Below are positions 30,776-39,373 of a stretch of 64,000 bases of DNA, in pieces (the first letter of the stretch is position 1; every line of letters starts with the position of its first letter). Source of the DNA: DATBJJ01 sp036556425 (GTDB lineage: Bacteria; Acidobacteriota; Vicinamibacteria; Vicinamibacterales; 2-12-FULL-66-21); NCBI GenBank assembly GCA_036556425.1, contig DATBJJ010000048.1, forward strand, positions 79,872 through 143,871. Reading direction: 5' to 3'. Made by a program: the position numbers and the translations under genes. The notes under the pieces were generated by a model, which saw only the letters and a list, made by a program, of their open reading frames with translations, was not told the origin of the DNA and did not search any database.

Positions 30776-32507
30776 GCGCGGTCCCCGCCGCCTTCCCGTC
30801 TGTGCCGAACTTGTCTATCAATGCGGCGCGGTCGTGGCCGCCGGCAGTCTCGGCAACGTCGAAAGTCCTGATGATGATGCGGTCCGGGTAGGCGTCGAGC
30901 ACGTCCTGAATGACCGGCCCCTCGTATCCGACCGTTGGGGCGACGTACGTCAAAATATACCGCACATCGTCGCGCTGCTTCCGGTCGGCGTAGTTGCCGA
31001 ATCCCCGCCCGACGAAGATCGGCCTGATCCGGTTCTCCAGCGAGAGCCCGTTCGCGAGCTTTCCGTGCACGAGCGTTCCGGGCGGCAGGATCGTCCCGAG
31101 CTGAACGGAAGCCTCGTAATTCTTGTACGTTCGTCCGCGCGCCCACTGCGCGAACTGGGCGATCTGGCCCGCCGATACCAGCGCCGCGACAACGATCGCC
31201 GCGGTTGGACTCCATTGGCGCGCCGAGACGAATCGCGCGGATCTCGGCCAGGTCGCGACGACGAGAATCGCCGACACGAGAGCGAGCGCAGCGCCGAGCC
31301 GGACGACGGGCCGCGTCTCGTACAGGAACGCGAGGCGGACGATCGATCCAAAGACCACGTACAAAACGTAGAAGATGACCGGCAGGAAGAGGGCGACGCG
31401 CATCCGCGAAGCGCCAGCGATCTCCTCCGACAGAATGCGCCGATCGCGCGCGAGTACGATCGCCGTCAGCGCGACGAGCGGCGGCACGAAGAAGATGAAG
31501 CGGCGCTCGTTGCCGACGTCGTGCAGCAGCAACTCGAATGCGCCAAGGGCGACCCACAGCACGAGGAGCCGCTCAGCCGGGGCGATGCGGCGCCAACGTC
31601 CGAGAGCGGCGAGCATGGCCAACGCGCCGACGACGACCGTGAACCACATGCGCGTGAAGATGTCGTGCCTGATCGGGAACCAGGTCACGCGATTCAGGAG
31701 CGACACGAGATCGTAGCTGGGCTTCCGCGTCACCGACATCTGCCAGTTGTAGAAGCGGTAGTCCGTCCAGTTGGGCAGGATGAACAGCGCGAGCGCGAGC
31801 GCCCCGCAGATGACGAGCCCCGCGAGCGTGACGATCGCGGCCTTGCGGCTCTCAGGTGTGTCCGCGTCCGAGGGACGGAGCACCGCGATCAGCGCCTCGA
31901 TCCCAAGCGCGGCAACAAAGAAGACCGCGGCGGCCTTCGTGAAGTAGGCGAGGAGCGCGCAGGCCGCGGCGGCGAACGCCCACCGCGATTGTGTCTGCGC
32001 GCGCGCGTAGCAGTACCACGCGGCCACCATGAACGCGACCATCAGCGCTTCCATGAGCGCCGCTCGATTCCACATCACGTACACGTAGTTCGTCGCGACG
32101 AGCGCCGCCGCGGCGAGCGAGGCGTCCCGCCCGGCGATGCGTCGGATGCCGAATGCCAGGAGCAGCACGGATGCGAACCCGCTCGCTTCCGAGACGAGCC
32201 GCGCCTGCCACACGCCGACGCCGAACATCGCGAACGACAGGTATTCGAGCCCGGTGAAGACGGGCGCGACGTACAACGGGTTCCACGCGTCTTGCGTCCA
32301 CGCGCCGAACAGCGCCTTGTTGCGCGCGTTGTGGACCCACGCGCCTTCGTCGTGCCACACAATCCCGACCGTCGTCTCCCACGGCGGATCGACGGTCGGA
32401 AACACGAGGAGAAGTCCGAGCGCGAGCGCGGCAATCAAGGTCAGCCCGACAACGAATGCGCGCGCGCTCGTGCGCTCCGTGCCGGTTTGCGCAGCCACGG
32501 CGCTCAC
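30762..32507 (-). CDS. GT-C (PMT/ArnT-like) membrane glycosyltransferase
   Basis: A 581-residue, 11-13-helix protein. The first outer loop contains WHDEGAWVHNARNKALFGAW, with the D-E pair that in GT-C enzymes coordinates metal and polyprenyl-phosphate sugar; YVAPVFTGLEYLSFAMFG and NRAALMEALM are also typical. It starts at a GTG in a GTGA overlap with the next GT-C gene upstream; the 45 codons further up lie within that gene. It should move a sugar from a lipid carrier to a glycan or protein on the outer face of the inner membrane. A C-terminal soluble region (about 480-581) is present. Confidence 0.8.
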   Translation of the reverse strand: MSAVAAQTGTERTSARAFVVGLTLIAALALGLLLVFPTVDPPWETTVGIVWHDEGAWVHNARNKALFGAWTQDAWNPLYVAPVFTGLEYLSFAMFGVGVWQARLVSEASGFASVLLLAFGIRRIAGRDASLAAAALVATNYVYVMWNRAALMEALMVAFMVAAWYCYARAQTQSRWAFAAAACALLAYFTKAAAVFFVAALGIEALIAVLRPSDADTPESRKAAIVTLAGLVICGALALALFILPNWTDYRFYNWQMSVTRKPSYDLVSLLNRVTWFPIRHDIFTRMWFTVVVGALAMLAALGRWRRIAPAERLLVLWVALGAFELLLHDVGNERRFIFFVPPLVALTAIVLARDRRILSEEIAGASRMRVALFLPVIFYVLYVVFGSIVRLAFLYETRPVVRLGAALALVSAILVVATWPRSARFVSARQWSPTAAIVVAALVSAGQIAQFAQWARGRTYKNYEASVQLGTILPPGTLVHGKLANGLSLENRIRPIFVGRGFGNYADRKQRDDVRYILTYVAPTVGYEGPVIQDVLDAYPDRIIIRTFDVAETAGGHDRAALIDKFGTDGKAAGTARAHD

Positions 32508-34117
32508 GGCGTGGCGCTCCGGCGCAGCCAGATGTCGAACCCCTGAGGACCCTCCGATTGAACGTAGTACGCGCGAAGCCAGCCCGCGAGCGCCGGCGTC
32601 GACATGAAGAACGGCGCGGAGTCGTTGGTGTCGGGCTCCCAATCCTTCTGCTGCAACGCGATGACGGCGGGCCGATTCAGGTTCAGATCAGACAGTAGGC
32701 CCTCGGTTCCGTAGCCAGGGCGTCCGGCGTTGAACCCGACGATCACGGGACGGCTCCAGAAGAACCGCGATGCGCTCACGCGATCCGCCTCGACGTAGGC
32801 CGCGCACGTGAACCCGAACACGAACACGCGATCCGTGCGGGAGCTGTGCGCGCGAAGAAAGTCGCCGAGCGTCGCCGCCGCGAGCGCGGAGTACTTCCGG
32901 TCGTCGTCGTACCGCGCGAGGTACGCGTCACGGGTCATGCCGCCGAGCGCGTAGCGCGCATCGAACAGCGTCTGCTCGACGAGCTTCGGGAACTGGTTCA
33001 CGCGCCACACCGCCACGATGACGATGAGCAGCGCCGCGGCGGCCGTCGCGAGACGCGCGGTTTCACCGGGGCGCGAGAGCGAGCGCTTCGCCGGAAAGAG
33101 GACGCCCCGCACCCAGGTCCACAGGAGGATCGATCCCCACCCGGCGGCCAGCGCCAGCGCCGGATTCGCCTGGACGAAATACTGCGGCAATCCGCGGCTG
33201 CCGTTGATCACGATCGACGCACAGGCCGCCGCCACCCAGATCACGGGCATCAAGCGCTCGCGATTCCCCAGCGCGGCGGGCAGCAGCACGAGGCATCCCG
33301 CGCCGCCCAACGTCCACAACGCGTCGAAGCGCGCGCGCTCGATCGGAAACGTCAGCAGATAGCGCAGCGGCTCGAACGCACTCGCGTACGTTTCGCCGGA
33401 GTATTCGAGGTTGTACTGAATCGTCGCGTCGTAGAGCGGCCGAAGCGCGCCGCCAAACGCGAAGACGATCGGCACTGCGCCGGCGGCGATCGCGAATCCG
33501 GCACACAGCCTGAGAAAGTCCGGGATCGTGAGACGCCGCCACAGCAGGAGCACCGCCGTGCCGGCGATGGCGAAGACCGCGGCGTTGTACTTCAGCGCGA
33601 ATGTGATCCCAAAGAGCAGTCCGGCGGCGATAACCGGAGTACTCGCTGCGCGCTTGCTGTCTCGCCGCGTCGAGAGGAAGAGGAAGGCTGCCGTCACCGC
33701 GACGGCGATGAACGTCTCGCACTGCGATCGAAGACGGATGCCTCCGACGCGCGTGAACGCGGGATTCGAGAGGAGAAGAAACAACAACGCGGCGCACGTG
33801 CCGGTGCCCGGCGGACCGAGTGCACCGCCGAGCCGATAGAGCAGCCATGCGACCGCGGCGGCCGCCGCGAGATCCGCGCCCGCGACGACGCCGTCGTCCG
33901 CCCAGATCGTTCGCATGGCGGCGTACAGAAAATGAATCGCGGGCGGCTTCTGATCCCACGCGTCGCGATAGGGGAGACCGCCGTCGCGAATGCGGTCGCC
34001 GACGTACGCATACAGCGATTGATCGGCGCCCATCGGCTGCGCGAGCGATGGAACGCGAATCAGCAGCAGCACGACGGCCAGCGTGACCGGCACCCTGGAA
34101 GCGAGGCGACTACTCAT
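32504..34117 (-). CDS. GT-C (PMT family GT39-like) membrane glycosyltransferase
   Basis: A 537-residue polytopic protein. Its first loop GADQSLYAYVGDRIRDGGLP followed by YRDAWDQKPPAIHFLYA is a very clear signature of the PMT_2 group: an acidic residue near the first helix and the DxKPP motif in the loop. About 11 helices follow, then a C-terminal domain (about 425-537). It transfers a sugar from polyprenyl phosphate in the periplasm. It is the first gene of the unit that runs down to the terminator at 24.3 kb. It diverges from a polyprenyl-phosphate-sugar synthase gene 57 bases away, a logical donor supplier. Confidence 0.88.
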   Translation of the reverse strand: MSSRLASRVPVTLAVVLLLIRVPSLAQPMGADQSLYAYVGDRIRDGGLPYRDAWDQKPPAIHFLYAAMRTIWADDGVVAGADLAAAAAVAWLLYRLGGALGPPGTGTCAALLFLLLSNPAFTRVGGIRLRSQCETFIAVAVTAAFLFLSTRRDSKRAASTPVIAAGLLFGITFALKYNAAVFAIAGTAVLLLWRRLTIPDFLRLCAGFAIAAGAVPIVFAFGGALRPLYDATIQYNLEYSGETYASAFEPLRYLLTFPIERARFDALWTLGGAGCLVLLPAALGNRERLMPVIWVAAACASIVINGSRGLPQYFVQANPALALAAGWGSILLWTWVRGVLFPAKRSLSRPGETARLATAAAALLIVIVAVWRVNQFPKLVEQTLFDARYALGGMTRDAYLARYDDDRKYSALAAATLGDFLRAHSSRTDRVFVFGFTCAAYVEADRVSASRFFWSRPVIVGFNAGRPGYGTEGLLSDLNLNRPAVIALQQKDWEPDTNDSAPFFMSTPALAGWLRAYYVQSEGPQGFDIWLRRSATP

Positions 34118-34147
34118 CGCGCGTGTAGGAAACCGAACTCCGGCTGG

Positions 34148-34155
34148 ATTATAGT
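34148..34155. promoter_or_regulatory. Overlapping divergent -10 boxes
   Basis: TATAGT on the plus strand (34150-34155) overlaps TATAAT on the minus strand (34153-34148) in the 56-base gap between the two divergent glycan genes. Neither has a good -35. If both are used, transcription of the two sides would compete for the same site. Confidence 0.35.
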
Positions 34156-34173
34156 TCTCGGGAGCCGCATCCT

Positions 34174-34938
34174 TTGCCCGCCGATTCCTCCGCTCCTCCC
34201 GCGCTGTCGATCGTCGTACCTACTTACAACGAGCGCGATCGTCTCGGCGATCTCGTCGCGTCCGTCTTTCGCGCGTACGCGGCCGCTGGACTGCCCGCGG
34301 AGCTGATCATCGTCGACGACAACTCGCCGGACGGCACCGGGGCGCTCGCCGACGAGCTCGCGGCGCGTCATCGCCTGCGCGTGATCCACCGCACCGGCAA
34401 GCTCGGGCTCGGCACGGCGGTGATCGCCGGGTTCGAGGCGGCAGCCGCGCCGATCGTCGGCGTCATCGACGCGGACTTGAGCCATCCTCCCGATCTTCTT
34501 CCGCGCATGCTCGCGGCGATGCGATCCGCGTCGGCCGATATCGTCATCGGCAGCCGCTACATTCCTGGCGGCGGCACGCGCAATTGGCCGTTCGGCCGGC
34601 TCGCGCTCTCGAGACTCGCCTGCGTCCTCGCGCGTCCGCTGACGCCGGTGCGCGATGCGACGTCCGGCTTCTTTCTCATCCGCCGCGATCTCGCGCGCGG
34701 CGTCCGCATCGAGGCGGGAGGCTTCAAGATCTGCCTCGAGCTGCTCGTCCGTGGTCGCCCGGCGACGGTGATCGAAGTGCCGTACGTGTTCGAGGGACGG
34801 ACGGCCGGCGAGAGCAAGATGAACCTCAAGGAAGCGCTCGGATACCTGCGGCAGCTGCGCGACCTCTGGGGCTTTTCGCGCGCGCAGCCGCCGGCGTCGC
34901 AGCGCTATCGCCGCATCTCCGCGGGCGAGCTCGAGTGA
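34174..34938 (+). CDS. GT2 polyprenol-phosphate mannosyltransferase-like enzyme
   Basis: A 254-residue GT-A enzyme like dolichol-phosphate mannose synthase. It shows LSIVVPTYNERDRLGDLV, IIVDDNSPDGTGALA, the metal/nucleotide motif DADLSHPPDLLP (99-110), GSRYIPGGG and RDATSGFFLIRR. It lacks C-terminal membrane helices, as in the soluble type. The product, a sugar on polyprenyl phosphate, is the donor for the GT-C enzymes around it. It is the only plus-strand gene in the 24.9-60.9 kb glycan region. The start is a TTG with GGGAG upstream. The last 34 bases overlap the convergent radical SAM gene. Confidence 0.9.
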   Translation: MPADSSAPPALSIVVPTYNERDRLGDLVASVFRAYAAAGLPAELIIVDDNSPDGTGALADELAARHRLRVIHRTGKLGLGTAVIAGFEAAAAPIVGVIDADLSHPPDLLPRMLAAMRSASADIVIGSRYIPGGGTRNWPFGRLALSRLACVLARPLTPVRDATSGFFLIRRDLARGVRIEAGGFKICLELLVRGRPATVIEVPYVFEGRTAGESKMNLKEALGYLRQLRDLWGFSRAQPPASQRYRRISAGELE

Positions 34939-36419
34939 GTGGTCTGCGGCGCGGTCTCCACGACCCGCGCGCCGAAGAGCGTCCGTGACAGCACCTGCCA
35001 CACGATCGTCTGCTTCGTCATCGCGAGGCGCGCGACGTCGCCGAGGTGGCGGCTGATGTAGGACGGCCGAAGGAAGAAGCGGCGCTTCGCGCGATTGATC
35101 GCCTCCATCACGATCCGCTCGTCGAGGCCGTTGCCGCGCAGAAGGTAGTACGAGTACTCCATCTTCGACCAGTCGGCATCTTCCGGCCTGAGCCATCCTT
35201 CGCGAACGCATTTGTCGTACAACGCGGTTCCCGGATACGGCACCGCCGGATAGAAGTTGGCGAAATCCGGATCGAGCTCGATCGCGTACCGCGTCGTCGC
35301 GTCGAGCGTCTGCACGGTTTCACCGGGGTAGCCGAAGATGAAGAACGCGAACGATTTGATCCCCGCCTGCCGCATGTTGCGGAACGCCGTGTGGATCTTC
35401 TGGCGCTCGAGCCGCTTCGCCATGTCCTTGCGGACGTCCTCCGACTCCGACTCGATCCCGAGCGCGAGCATCCAGCAGCCGGCGCGCTTCAAGCGATGGA
35501 CGAATGCCGGATCCGTGAGGTTGTCCGCGCGGGCGTTGCCGAACCATTTGATCGGGAGATTGCGCGCGATGAGCTCGTCGCAGAACGCGGTGAACGACTT
35601 CACGTTCAGCGTCACCGTGTCGCCCCACAGGTAGAAGAAATGCACGCCGAGCTCGCGGTGGCTGCGCTCGATCTCGTCGACGAGCGCCTTCGCGCTGCGC
35701 TCGCGGAATTTGTGGCCCTGGTGAATGGGCGCGACGCAGAAATCGCACGAATACGGACAGCCGCGGCTGGTCTCGACCAGGACGTACGGCTTGTTGACCA
35801 TCGGGAGCGCGTAATGCTCGAGCGCCAGGAGATCCCACGCGGGCGAAGGCGACTGATGGAATCCTGCGAACAGTCCATGCGCGCGATTCGGAATCACCGT
35901 GCCGTTCGCGCGCCACGTCAGGCTGGCGATTTCCCCGAGCCGATCGCGCGAATCGAGCAGCGCCGTCTGCAGCGCGGCTTCCTCCGGCTCGCCGACGAAC
36001 ATCCCGTCGACCTGCGGCGCGCGCTCCATCGAGTCCGCGGGCGTCGTCGACGCGTGCGGACCGAAACAGAACATCGGTGCGCCGTAGCGCGCTTTGAGCT
36101 TCGCGATCGCCGCGACGTCGGCGTCGAGCGTCGGTGTGGTCGTCGGAAAGACGATCATCGACGGGTGGAACCCCTCGCGATCGAGCCTGGCGATGACGTC
36201 GTCGATCGAGATGCGCTCGGCAGTTGCGTCGATCAGCCGCACGCCGCAGCCCGCGTTGCGCAGGAGCGACCCCATCAGCGCGAGCGAGTACGGCGGTTTC
36301 GTCGTGCCCAGCACGTCCTCGCGCTCCTGGCAACGGCCCTGCCGCGTGAACGCGACGCCGTTGATGAGCGGCGGGTTGATCAGGAGGGTTTGTCGGCCCA
36401 GCATGTTCGCTTCAGACAC
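34905..36419 (-). CDS. B12-binding-domain radical SAM protein
   Basis: A 504-residue enzyme. The N-terminal part (about 10-140) is a cobalamin-binding-type Rossmann fold (SLALMGSLLRNAGCGVRLID, FGPHASTTPADSM). The radical SAM barrel has the cluster motif C221-x3-C225-x2-C228 (CPYSCDFC), followed by FFYLWGDTVTLNV and ALGIESESEDVRKDM. B12-dependent radical SAM enzymes methylate unreactive carbons or rearrange rings. The substrate here is unknown; a sugar or lipid of the surrounding glycan path is the contextual guess. It overlaps by 8 bases the SPASM protein gene that precedes it in the operon. Its 3' end overlaps a convergent gene. Confidence 0.85.
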   Translation of the reverse strand: MSEANMLGRQTLLINPPLINGVAFTRQGRCQEREDVLGTTKPPYSLALMGSLLRNAGCGVRLIDATAERISIDDVIARLDREGFHPSMIVFPTTTPTLDADVAAIAKLKARYGAPMFCFGPHASTTPADSMERAPQVDGMFVGEPEEAALQTALLDSRDRLGEIASLTWRANGTVIPNRAHGLFAGFHQSPSPAWDLLALEHYALPMVNKPYVLVETSRGCPYSCDFCVAPIHQGHKFRERSAKALVDEIERSHRELGVHFFYLWGDTVTLNVKSFTAFCDELIARNLPIKWFGNARADNLTDPAFVHRLKRAGCWMLALGIESESEDVRKDMAKRLERQKIHTAFRNMRQAGIKSFAFFIFGYPGETVQTLDATTRYAIELDPDFANFYPAVPYPGTALYDKCVREGWLRPEDADWSKMEYSYYLLRGNGLDERIVMEAINRAKRRFFLRPSYISRHLGDVARLAMTKQTIVWQVLSRTLFGARVVETAPQTTHSSSPAEMRR

Positions 36420-37641
36420 GGCTCGACGGAACCACCGTCAACGGAATCGCCCGACGCCGCGCCGCGCGATCGCCTACCGGCTGCGGCACGGGCTCGGGCG
36501 AGAGCTCGACCTTGCAGCAGCGGCGGCAGACCGGAAAGATCCCGTGCTCGAGAAGCCGGCGGCGCATCTCGACGTATTGGGGTCCGTTCCAGATTTCTTC
36601 GAGCGACGACGTCGCGAGATCGCCGACCTCGACGCGAATGAACGGACAGAAATAGACCTTGCCCGAGAAGCCGACGCGCGCGTGCAGGAACGGATACAGG
36701 CATCGACCCGCGAGCGTCGCGCCGGGCGTGTAGTAGTTCTCGATCAGCTGCGAGTGCACCTTCGGCCGATAGTCGAACAGCACGTTTCGCTGGCGGCACT
36801 TTTCCGCGAGCGCGGTGACCTTCTGCCGGACGCGCGCGATGTCGAGTCCGGGATCCGGCGTGATGAACGTCGCGATGACCGACTTGTCGGGCGCGCCAAT
36901 CATCTCGAGCGTCTCGTCGACCTCTTCCGGTGTGCTGAACATCAAATGGTTCAGGCCGATGGCGTCCACGCCGAGCTCGCCTGCCACGTCGACCATCTCG
37001 TCGAGCGCCTCGAGGCTTTCGTGCGCGACGGTCGTGTTGATGCTGACGCGCAGCGGCGCGTTCTTCTTGCGAGCGGCTTCCTGCAGCCGGCGCAGGCCGG
37101 CGGTCGTGCGCGTGAACGTGCCCTTCAAGCCGCGCGCGCGATCGTGCAGCTCGCCCGGACCGTCGACCGACACGCTGATGTGCTTGAGGAAGCCAGCCGC
37201 CGCCAGATCGGCGAGCGCTTCAGCCCGCTCGTCCGTGATGATCGTCCCGTTCGTCGTCAGATAGCCGCACGCGTAGCCCTTCTCGCGAAAGAGATCCAGC
37301 ACGGACATGATGTCCTTGCGCATGAAGATCTCTCCGCCCGTCAGGCTCACCTGGAAGCCGGCGTGATCCGGAAACGCCTGCTTCAAGCGATCGAGCGTCA
37401 TCTCCTGGCGCCACTCGCCTTCAATGTTGAGGAAGTCGAGCACGTAGCAGAACTCGCAGTGCAGGTTGCACCGCATCGTCGCTTCGTAGACGGCGCCCGC
37501 GGGCAGCCGATCGGCACGTCCGGTCTTCTCGCGGAGGAAGCGCTGAATGCGCTGCTCGTAGCGGCGGCGGCGATAGCGCGCCCACGCATGCCGCGCGACG
37601 GGCATCGCGCGCAGCCGACCGCGGAGTTTGCTGAACGTCAT
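36412..37641 (-). CDS. Radical SAM/SPASM domain protein
   Basis: A 409-residue protein. The 4Fe-4S site is C58-x3-C62-x2-C65 (CNLHCEFC), followed by the GGE motif (VSLTGGEIFMRKDI) and SVSVDGPGELHDR. The C-terminal SPASM part has extra cysteines (GRCLYPFLHARVGFSG, VYFCPF, CRRCCK) for auxiliary clusters. SPASM enzymes modify peptides, proteins or sugars, and some act as dehydrogenases. The frame stays open 109 codons upstream, but the true start is the ATG at 37641, 10 bases after the preceding GT-C gene ends. It sits next to a B12 radical SAM gene, so the two may act in sequence. Confidence 0.85.
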   Translation of the reverse strand: MTFSKLRGRLRAMPVARHAWARYRRRRYEQRIQRFLREKTGRADRLPAGAVYEATMRCNLHCEFCYVLDFLNIEGEWRQEMTLDRLKQAFPDHAGFQVSLTGGEIFMRKDIMSVLDLFREKGYACGYLTTNGTIITDERAEALADLAAAGFLKHISVSVDGPGELHDRARGLKGTFTRTTAGLRRLQEAARKKNAPLRVSINTTVAHESLEALDEMVDVAGELGVDAIGLNHLMFSTPEEVDETLEMIGAPDKSVIATFITPDPGLDIARVRQKVTALAEKCRQRNVLFDYRPKVHSQLIENYYTPGATLAGRCLYPFLHARVGFSGKVYFCPFIRVEVGDLATSSLEEIWNGPQYVEMRRRLLEHGIFPVCRRCCKVELSPEPVPQPVGDRAARRRAIPLTVVPSSRV

Positions 37642-37651
37642 GTACGGTGCG

Positions 37652-39373
37652 TCACTGAATCTGCCAGAGCTCCAGCGGCGGCCCTGGACGCTCGAGCTCG
37701 TCGACGATGCGGGCGTCTGTGTTGTGCAGAAAGGGATCGGCCTGCGTTGCCGTGCCGCCGACATCCCCCGCCCGGTACGGCGAGAACTCAGCGAGTCGCC
37801 GGCCCTCACGAGCCAGCACGGTGAGGAACGGCAGCGTCTCTGGATCCGGCTTATTGTAACGCTTGATGAGCACGTATGCCACGCCGAGCCGCCGCAGCGC
37901 CGCGATCGCGTCGCTTCCGGCGAGCGACGACGGATCGACGTAGATCTTCTCGGCGTCGAGTCCTCCACGGCCGAGGTACAGCAATCGGTACGACGGCGCC
38001 GGATACGGATCGAGCGACAACTGAAGCTGAAACTTGATCGACGCGGCTTCCGCCGATCCGAGGTTCCGCGTCAAGGCTTCGACCAATCCCTCTCTCGACG
38101 GCTGCAGCGCGGCCGAGTACGGCTGTGTGAGGATCGTCGTTCCTTGCGGCAAGTAGCTTTCGATGTAGCGCTGCGCGAGCGTCCGCGTGTCGTCGCGGCG
38201 CATGAAGAGATCGGTCGCGATGCTCGTCCTCAGTCCTGGCGCCGCGGCCGCGAGGACGAGGATCCAGAACACCGCCGCGCTGGCGCGGAAGCGCGCCGCC
38301 AGCGCGGTCACCGTCCAGGCCGCGAAGATCGCGAGGAACGGCAGCACTGGATTCAAATATCGGCTCGCGGGCGCCGTGTTGGAGATGAAGAGCAGGAACG
38401 GAAGGGGGAACGCGAGGAGAAGCGCCGCGCGTGACGGCGCGTTCGCCAGCATGCCTATCACTCCAGCGATCCCGAGAAGTGCGATGGGCAATCCGGCCGC
38501 GTCGGCCGACAGCATCTCGAGGTAACGCCGCGCAGGCGCGAACGCGCCGGACGTGACCGCGCGATCGATCACGATCTCACGGTTCGCGATCACGTCACGG
38601 ATCGCCGTCGCCGGCTCGACGAGGAGGAATGGCGAGAGGAGGAAGAACACGAACGCGCTGGCGATAGCGCCGATGGTCAGCTCGCGTAACGACGCGGAGA
38701 CGCCGCGCGATCGCCACCCCGACACGATCGCGATCGCGAGCGGAATCGCCAGGAACACGCAGTAATAATGCGTCGAGAACGCGATCCCGCATGCGGCGCC
38801 CGCGAGCATCGTGTCTCTGCGATTTGGCCCATCGTGTCGGGCGCACGGCCACACGCGGACGATCGCGAGGTACGCGACGACGATCGCGAGCGTCGCGGGA
38901 ACGTCGTGCTTGACGTAGTGCGAATCGCGCACGTGCAGCGGCGCGACGGCGAGAAAGATCGCCGCGGCGAGCGCCGTCCGCTGGTCCGTCAATCTGGCCG
39001 CGAGGCGGTACAACAGCGCGACCGTGGCGGTCCCGGCGGCAACGCCAAGCGCGCGGCCGGCCGTGTAGATGCCGGTCGGATCGAGGAAGTAGAGGCGCTG
39101 CAGCGATGCGATCGAATCCACACGTCCGGTCACCCAGACGAATGCGAGATAGATGCCGACCCACGCGAAGAGGACGTAGAAGTAGAACGTCGGATAGAGA
39201 AAGTTGTGCGGGTTGAGCGTTCCCTTCGCGAAGCTCAACGCCCGCGACATGATCGCGACTTCGTCGGGGTTGTAGACAGCCGGCAGTCCGTACTGAAGAC
39301 CGATCGAGCGCAGCACCAGCGCCGCGGCGCACACCGCAAGGAGCGGCAGATGGCGTCGAACCGGTCCTGTCAC
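37652..39373 (-). CDS. GT-C (GT39-like) membrane glycosyltransferase
   Basis: A 573-residue polytopic protein with the PMT_2 pattern: YGLPAVYNPDEVAIMSRALS in the first loop (the D-E pair is the likely metal and donor site), GTLNPHNFLYPTFYFYVLFA after it, and VRDSHYVKHDVPATLAIV in the second loop. About 11 helices and a C-terminal soluble region with YVLIKRYNKPDPE follow. It should use a polyprenyl-phosphate sugar on the outer face of the inner membrane. The first 4 bases overlap the end of the flippase gene upstream (ATGA type), so both are made together. Confidence 0.85.
   Translation of the reverse strand: MTGPVRRHLPLLAVCAAALVLRSIGLQYGLPAVYNPDEVAIMSRALSFAKGTLNPHNFLYPTFYFYVLFAWVGIYLAFVWVTGRVDSIASLQRLYFLDPTGIYTAGRALGVAAGTATVALLYRLAARLTDQRTALAAAIFLAVAPLHVRDSHYVKHDVPATLAIVVAYLAIVRVWPCARHDGPNRRDTMLAGAACGIAFSTHYYCVFLAIPLAIAIVSGWRSRGVSASLRELTIGAIASAFVFFLLSPFLLVEPATAIRDVIANREIVIDRAVTSGAFAPARRYLEMLSADAAGLPIALLGIAGVIGMLANAPSRAALLLAFPLPFLLFISNTAPASRYLNPVLPFLAIFAAWTVTALAARFRASAAVFWILVLAAAAPGLRTSIATDLFMRRDDTRTLAQRYIESYLPQGTTILTQPYSAALQPSREGLVEALTRNLGSAEAASIKFQLQLSLDPYPAPSYRLLYLGRGGLDAEKIYVDPSSLAGSDAIAALRRLGVAYVLIKRYNKPDPETLPFLTVLAREGRRLAEFSPYRAGDVGGTATQADPFLHNTDARIVDELERPGPPLELWQIQ

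Noticed and set aside
30747..32546. A 599-codon open frame on the plus strand opposite a GT-C gene
   Set aside because: Charged low-complexity shadow; the minus strand shows clear membrane helices and a GT-C loop.
37642..37968. 109-residue extension of the SPASM radical SAM protein
   Set aside because: It lies within the upstream GT-C gene and is Arg/Ser-rich; the ATG at 37641 gives the normal domain start 10 bases after that gene.
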